Source: Planktosalinus lacus
GTDB lineage: Bacteria; Bacteroidota; Bacteroidia; Flavobacteriales; Flavobacteriaceae
Direction of reading: 5' to 3'
Assembly: GCF_014640155.1 (NCBI RefSeq)
Contig: NZ_BMGK01000007.1
Location: 165,029 to 229,028 of the forward strand
Length of the DNA stretch: 64,000 nucleotides
Positions 60,856 through 64,000 of this stretch are shown piece by piece (position 1 is the stretch's first letter; every line of letters starts with the position of its first letter). The notes under the pieces are model-generated. The model saw only the letters and a program-made list of their open reading frames with translations. It ran no database searches and was not told the DNA's origin. The position numbers and the translations under genes are program-made.

Positions 60856-62634
60856 TTAATCATCCACAATTTTCATTTTTCGTAACAAGAATGAGGCATT
60901 CATATTTTGTGCAATACCATTTTTAATGGTGTAGTCAAAATGGAGCTCATCGTCAATGATTTCTGCATCAAAATAGTAGTTTTTCACTTCGTCGTGATCT
61001 TTTTCCACTTCACATAAACTCAAATCGTGGGTGGCAATGATGCCGGTGGAATGGGAAGCGACAAGTTTTTCAATAAATTTTCTGGAGCCTAACGCCTTGT
61101 CGGTGCTGTTGGTGCCTTTTAAAATTTCGTCGAGGATGATAAAATAATTGTCTTCCCGGATTTTGTCAACGATGAACTTTAAGCGCTTGAGTTCTGAAAA
61201 GAAATAGGATTCATCATCTGTCAGCGAATCTGAGGTGCGCATACTTGTGATCAATTTTATGGGCGAATAAGAAAAAGAAGAAGCACATACCGGAAGCCCA
61301 AGATTAGCCATCACGATGCCCAGGGAAACCGTTCGCAGGAAGGTACTTTTTCCGGCCATGTTAGCGCCCGTGATGATAAAAAATTGCTGGTTTTCAATGC
61401 TGAAATTGTTTGTTACCGCTTTTGCCGGGTCTAAGAGCGGATGGACAAAATCACGGGCTTTAATAACGTTTTTACCTTCGGTAATTTCAGGGAAGGTATA
61501 CTTTGGATGGTTGAATGAAAAATTGGCCAGGGAGTTTAGCGCATCCATTTCGGCGATGACCGCAAACCAATCTTCTGCTTTTTGTCCATAGTTTTTGATC
61601 CATTGTTCAATGTGGTAGCATTGATAGAGGTCCCATAGTAAAAACCCGTTTGCAAAAATACCAAAGAGCATATTGTTTCGCTGGTCAAGATTGTCCAGTT
61701 GTTTTGAAAATTTTCGGGCAATGTCTGAAGCCTTTTCATTTTCCAATGCAATTTGTTCTTGCAGGCTTTTTAATTTCGCGGAAGCGAAAACCGATTGCTC
61801 CATTTGTGATAACAAATAACGGTATTGTTGAAAAACATCCTGAATTTTGGAAGTTTCTTCAGAAAGTTTGTTGATTTTTTTTAAATACGTACCAGAAATA
61901 CCCAAACCGATAATAAACCAAAGCAGTAGTTGCTTTAAATTGATGATTTCTGCAAATAAAGCTATAAAAATACCAATGGAAAGCATTGAAAAAACAATGG
62001 GTAACACCTGCATTATTTTTGGCACAAAAAAGGAATGGTTTTTTAATAAATCCACCACAGTTGCTGTGGAAGTTTCCGATTTTGAAATGGAAGCATAGGC
62101 CGTAAAATCCTGACGCCAGGCTGCTTTTTCCGAAAGTTCCTGGACGGCTTCCTGCTTATTTTTGATGTTATCAATGGTGTTGCCTTTCAATTTTTCAGCA
62201 AGTGAAGATGCTCCTTCACGGGTAGCTGTGCGGTTGAGGTATTGGTAAAAAGAACCTTTGCCAAACAGGTCAATATCCTGACTGTAATAGTGCATGTCTT
62301 CTTTAAACTCATTGCCTTCGGGAAAATCAAACACTTCTCTTTTTAAAGCCTGGAATTCTTTTTTGTTGATAGCAATAAGCTCCTGAAATAGTTTTTTTTG
62401 AAAGCTTAGGTCGCTGTGACGGGAAATCAAGAATATAAACAAGCCACTGCCCAAAATAATCACGGCAATGACCCCTCTCGCATCGCCAAAAAAGAAATAC
62501 ACCCCATAACAAATTAATACAAACACCCCCAACCGAAGCATACTGGAAGCAAATAATTTTTGTTTAATGTCTTTGAGTTGCTTTTGAAAGATTTCGGTTT
62601 GTGAGGTATAAAATACGTGCGGTTGCTCTGCCAT
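60856..62634 (-). CDS. membrane-anchored MutS-family ATPase
   Basis: A 592-residue MutS-like protein lacking the mismatch-recognition domain. Two transmembrane helices near the N-terminus (about 33-52 and 55-72) and two more around 208-250 anchor it, the core/clamp helices follow (about 265-380), and the C-terminal ABC ATPase shows GANMAGKSTFLRT (Walker A), the SDSLTDDESYFFSELKRL signature and ILDEILKGTNSTDKALGSR (Walker B). This matches the transmembrane MutS group of Bacteroidota. Its substrate and its link to DNA repair are unknown. Confidence 0.92.
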   Translation of the reverse strand: MAEQPHVFYTSQTEIFQKQLKDIKQKLFASSMLRLGVFVLICYGVYFFFGDARGVIAVIILGSGLFIFLISRHSDLSFQKKLFQELIAINKKEFQALKREVFDFPEGNEFKEDMHYYSQDIDLFGKGSFYQYLNRTATREGASSLAEKLKGNTIDNIKNKQEAVQELSEKAAWRQDFTAYASISKSETSTATVVDLLKNHSFFVPKIMQVLPIVFSMLSIGIFIALFAEIINLKQLLLWFIIGLGISGTYLKKINKLSEETSKIQDVFQQYRYLLSQMEQSVFASAKLKSLQEQIALENEKASDIARKFSKQLDNLDQRNNMLFGIFANGFLLWDLYQCYHIEQWIKNYGQKAEDWFAVIAEMDALNSLANFSFNHPKYTFPEITEGKNVIKARDFVHPLLDPAKAVTNNFSIENQQFFIITGANMAGKSTFLRTVSLGIVMANLGLPVCASSFSYSPIKLITSMRTSDSLTDDESYFFSELKRLKFIVDKIREDNYFIILDEILKGTNSTDKALGSRKFIEKLVASHSTGIIATHDLSLCEVEKDHDEVKNYYFDAEIIDDELHFDYTIKNGIAQNMNASFLLRKMKIVDD

Positions 62635-62670
62635 CTTTACTATTTAAAAGCTCCGAAATTACAGCTAAAA

Positions 62671-63036
62671 TTATAAATTGGCTAATTCAACTTGCAGTTT
62701 TTTGGTAAGACTTGCAACTATCAAATCATAGGAGTGGTCAATGAGCTCCCGGATCATTTCATCGGGCACTTCATTATTGATTGAAACTGTGTTCCACAGG
62801 TTTTTGTTCATATGGTAGCCCGGTTGTATGGATTCATATTGTGCCCGCAGTTGTAATGCCCGATCAGGGTCACATTTTAAGTTTACTGAAGGTGTGCCTT
62901 CTTCCCATTTTTTGACAGATGAAAGCGCAAACATTTTTCCCATCACTTTAAACACCAACACGTCATCATCAAACGGAAAGTGTTCGGTGACGCCTTTTTT
63001 GCTTATGCAGTAGTTTCTGTATTGTTCTATGTTCAT
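62671..63036 (-). CDS. MmcQ/YjbR family protein
   Basis: A 121-residue protein of the MmcQ/YjbR family (CyaY-like fold): YCISKKGVTEHFPFDDDVLVFKVMGKMFAL at the start, NLKCDPDRALQLRAQY, then YHMNKNLWNTVSIN and IDHSYDLIVASLTKK. Family members are implicated in DNA binding, but the function is not settled. It lies 36 bp upstream of the MutS-like gene on the same strand and 20 bp after a REP-like element. Confidence 0.94.
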   Translation of the reverse strand: MNIEQYRNYCISKKGVTEHFPFDDDVLVFKVMGKMFALSSVKKWEEGTPSVNLKCDPDRALQLRAQYESIQPGYHMNKNLWNTVSINNEVPDEMIRELIDHSYDLIVASLTKKLQVELANL

Positions 63037-63056
63037 TTTAGTTTGTTAATGAGTCA

Positions 63057-63105
63057 CTTCGACAGGCTCAGTGACCGAACTCTCTGGACTCTGAGCCTGT
63101 CGAAG
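63057..63105. repeat. REP-like palindromic element downstream of the GIY-YIG gene
   Basis: Perfect 15 bp inverted repeat CTTCGACAGGCTCAG (63057-63071) and CTGAGCCTGTCGAAG (63091-63105) around a 19-base centre. It overlaps the last codons of the GIY-YIG gene and supplies its stop. Elements with this CGACAGGCTCAG core are widely dispersed in flavobacterial genomes, as far as I recall. Confidence 0.9.
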
Positions 63106-63394
63106 GGCCAAATTGAGAATAGTTTTTACTATATTTTATTAATTCATCTAGTTTACCCATTATTAATGCTTCTTTCTTTTTTCTACTCCAACCTTGAATT
63201 TGTTTTTCCCTGTAAAAAGCTTCATCAATTCTTGAATATTCTTCATAATAAATCAATGTAACCGGAAGTCTTTTTCGAGTGTGATTTGATCCAACCCCAT
63301 TATTATGCTCCATCAATCGTTTGTCGATGTCCTTTGTGCTACCCGTATAGTAACTTCCGTCAAAACATTTTAATATGTACATATAAGCTTTCAT
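63068..63394 (-). CDS. GIY-YIG nuclease family protein (YhbQ-like), C-terminus encoded by repeat DNA
   Basis: A 108-residue protein that is mainly a single GIY-YIG domain (YMYILKCFDGSYYTGSTKDIDKRLMEHNNG, with the YYTG half-motif and catalytic Arg, then EAFYREKQIQGWSRKKKEALI with the catalytic Glu). The family is UPF0213/YhbQ-type; some members cut DNA. The last 13 residues (GPSTGSESREFGH) and the stop come from the palindromic repeat at 63057-63105. An array of the same repeat lies 19 bp upstream of the start, so the gene is bracketed by related palindromes. Mobility of the repeat and involvement of the nuclease are inferred. Confidence 0.93.
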   Translation of the reverse strand: MKAYMYILKCFDGSYYTGSTKDIDKRLMEHNNGVGSNHTRKRLPVTLIYYEEYSRIDEAFYREKQIQGWSRKKKEALIMGKLDELIKYSKNYSQFGPSTGSESREFGH

Positions 63395-63417
63395 TTTGTT
63401 ATAGTTATGAGTGTCAC

Positions 63418-63528
63418 TTCGACAAGCTCAGTGACCGGATTCGACAAGCTCAGTGACCGGATTCGACAAGCTCAGTGACCGGATTCGACAAGCTCAGTCA
63501 ACATTTCCGGACCCTGAGCCTGTCGAAG
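63418..63528. repeat. tandem array and palindrome of REP-like units upstream of the GIY-YIG gene
   Basis: Three full 22 bp units beginning TTCGACAAGCTCAG and ending GTGACCGGA (63418-63439, 63440-63461, 63462-63483) and a fourth partial unit (63484-63498), followed by the opposing arm CTGAGCCTGTCGAAG (63514-63528). The array and opposing arm form a palindrome like the one at 63057-63105, with A instead of G at one arm position. The last unit and the opposing arm overlap the end of the DUF4260 gene. Confidence 0.95.
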
Positions 63529-63880
63529 GGTCATTTCCAATCTCCCCTAAATGTGTAAACTTAAATCCTTTTTCATACTTCAGACCGTAACCAAACATTC
63601 TGTCCATTGCGGCGTGGGAAAATAAGATGACGCCAATGAGTTGTGTGATTTCTGATTGTGTATAAATACCAATAAGGTAACAAGCGGCTGCAATCCCCCG
63701 ATGATGAAAGAGGTTATAACTAAAAGCACCCGTTTTGTTCCCAAAGGCATAGCCCACCATCCCGATATCAGGAGTTAAAAGCAAGACTAAAAACCACCAC
63801 CAGGCAAAAGAAAGTTGGGAAAACAGAAAAATGCCTAAAATAAATAGCGCTAATTCTTCGAGTTTTAGGGTTGTATTCAT
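63494..63880 (-). CDS. DUF4260 membrane protein
   Basis: A 128-residue membrane protein of DUF4260 with about four hydrophobic helices (LALFILGIFLFSQLSFAWWWFLVLLLTPDIGMVGYAFG; GIAAACYLIGIYTQ; LIGVILFSHAAMDRMFGYGLKY). FGNKTGAFSYNLFHHRG and HAAMDRMFGYGLKYEKGFKFTHLGEIG are the family core. After HLGEIGN the final residues DPSTGSGSGNVD are encoded by REP-like repeat DNA, which again supplies the stop codon. Function unknown. Confidence 0.9.
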   Translation of the reverse strand: MNTTLKLEELALFILGIFLFSQLSFAWWWFLVLLLTPDIGMVGYAFGNKTGAFSYNLFHHRGIAAACYLIGIYTQSEITQLIGVILFSHAAMDRMFGYGLKYEKGFKFTHLGEIGNDPSTGSGSGNVD

Positions 63881-63961
63881 AAAATTCCAAATTTAAAGTG
63901 AACTTCCCTGATTAGAGTTGACCGTTTTTAAACATTAATTTCATTGTTAAAAATAGTAATT

Positions 63962-63995
63962 GATTGTTGATGAAAAGTACTTTTCATCAACAATC
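63962..63995. repeat. perfect 34 bp palindrome at the window's right end
   Basis: GATTGTTGATGAAAAGT (63962-63978) is immediately followed by its exact reverse complement (63979-63995) with no loop. It lies 82 bp upstream of the DUF4260 start. It could be a terminator of a gene beyond the window, a binding site for a dimeric protein, or a fold-back artefact near the end of the sequence. Confidence 0.85.
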
Positions 63996-64000
63996 TCTCT

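Noticed and set aside
63418..63498. Tandem direct repeats considered as a CRISPR array
   Set aside because: Units are directly adjacent without spacers and no cas genes are nearby.

Overview
The window is AT-rich chromosome from a member of the Bacteroidota, almost certainly a marine or saline Flavobacteriaceae species. The basis is: gliding/type IX secretion genes (gldD, a T9SS-sorted protein), several TonB-dependent receptors and lipoproteins with flavobacterial signal peptides, families largely confined to the phylum (DUF3098, DUF3127, DUF4199, DUF4301, DUF4407), the -33 TTG / -7 TAnnTTTG promoter type, and a complete seven-gene Mrp/Mnh Na+/H+ antiporter. No rRNA, CRISPR array, integrase or canonical IS element was seen. 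One tRNA is present: tRNA-Leu(UAG).

Layout. 0-8.3 kb: a TonB-dependent receptor, then a minus-strand aromatic amino-acid catabolic run (homogentisate dioxygenase, HPPD, DUF3108, tryptophan 2,3-dioxygenase, M23 lipoprotein). 8.3-16.8 kb: patatin-BamA phospholipase, uvrC, yraN, a membrane XRE regulator, DUF4407, and a BlaI/M56 pair with visible operators. 16.8-20.6 kb: PhnA-like protein, a small AT-rich island (XRE regulator, cysteine-rich secreted peptide, surface-type protein), and an M20 dipeptidase. 20.7-31.9 kb: tRNA-Leu, ftsX-DUF3098-uppP-truB, then housekeeping genes (tag, aat, AtoE-like transporter, DUF3127, flavin reductase, histidine kinase, thioesterase, HIT, greA).

32-40.4 kb: a thiamine acquisition region. 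A TPP riboswitch with its own terminator controls a TonB-dependent receptor. Directly upstream lie overlapping genes for a YkoF-like thiamine-binding protein, a PnuC/PnuT permease, a NadR-like kinase, DUF4301 and ArfB, preceded by GGGP synthase and a phosphopantetheinyl transferase. 40.4-52 kb: ahcY, rplU-rpmA with an unusual L21 extension, an M16 peptidase pair, EamA, HMA lipoprotein, and mutY-ssb-gldD-T9SS protein. 52-60 kb: mnhABCDEFG and atpD-atpC. 60-64 kb: lipoprotein, membrane-anchored MutS-like ATPase, MmcQ, and a small GIY-YIG nuclease gene bracketed by REP-like palindromes and tandem repeats, then DUF4260.

The candidates for something new are: (1) the GIY-YIG gene with palindromic repeats on both sides, which also supply the last codons and stop of two genes; (2) the cysteine-rich peptide island with candidate operators; (3) the thiamine locus with its unassigned DUF4301 and NadR-like proteins; (4) an SSB-type DDLPF tail on DUF3127; and (5) a terminator-like hairpin in the greA leader. 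Functions here rest on motif reading and family knowledge; no database search or folding was run.
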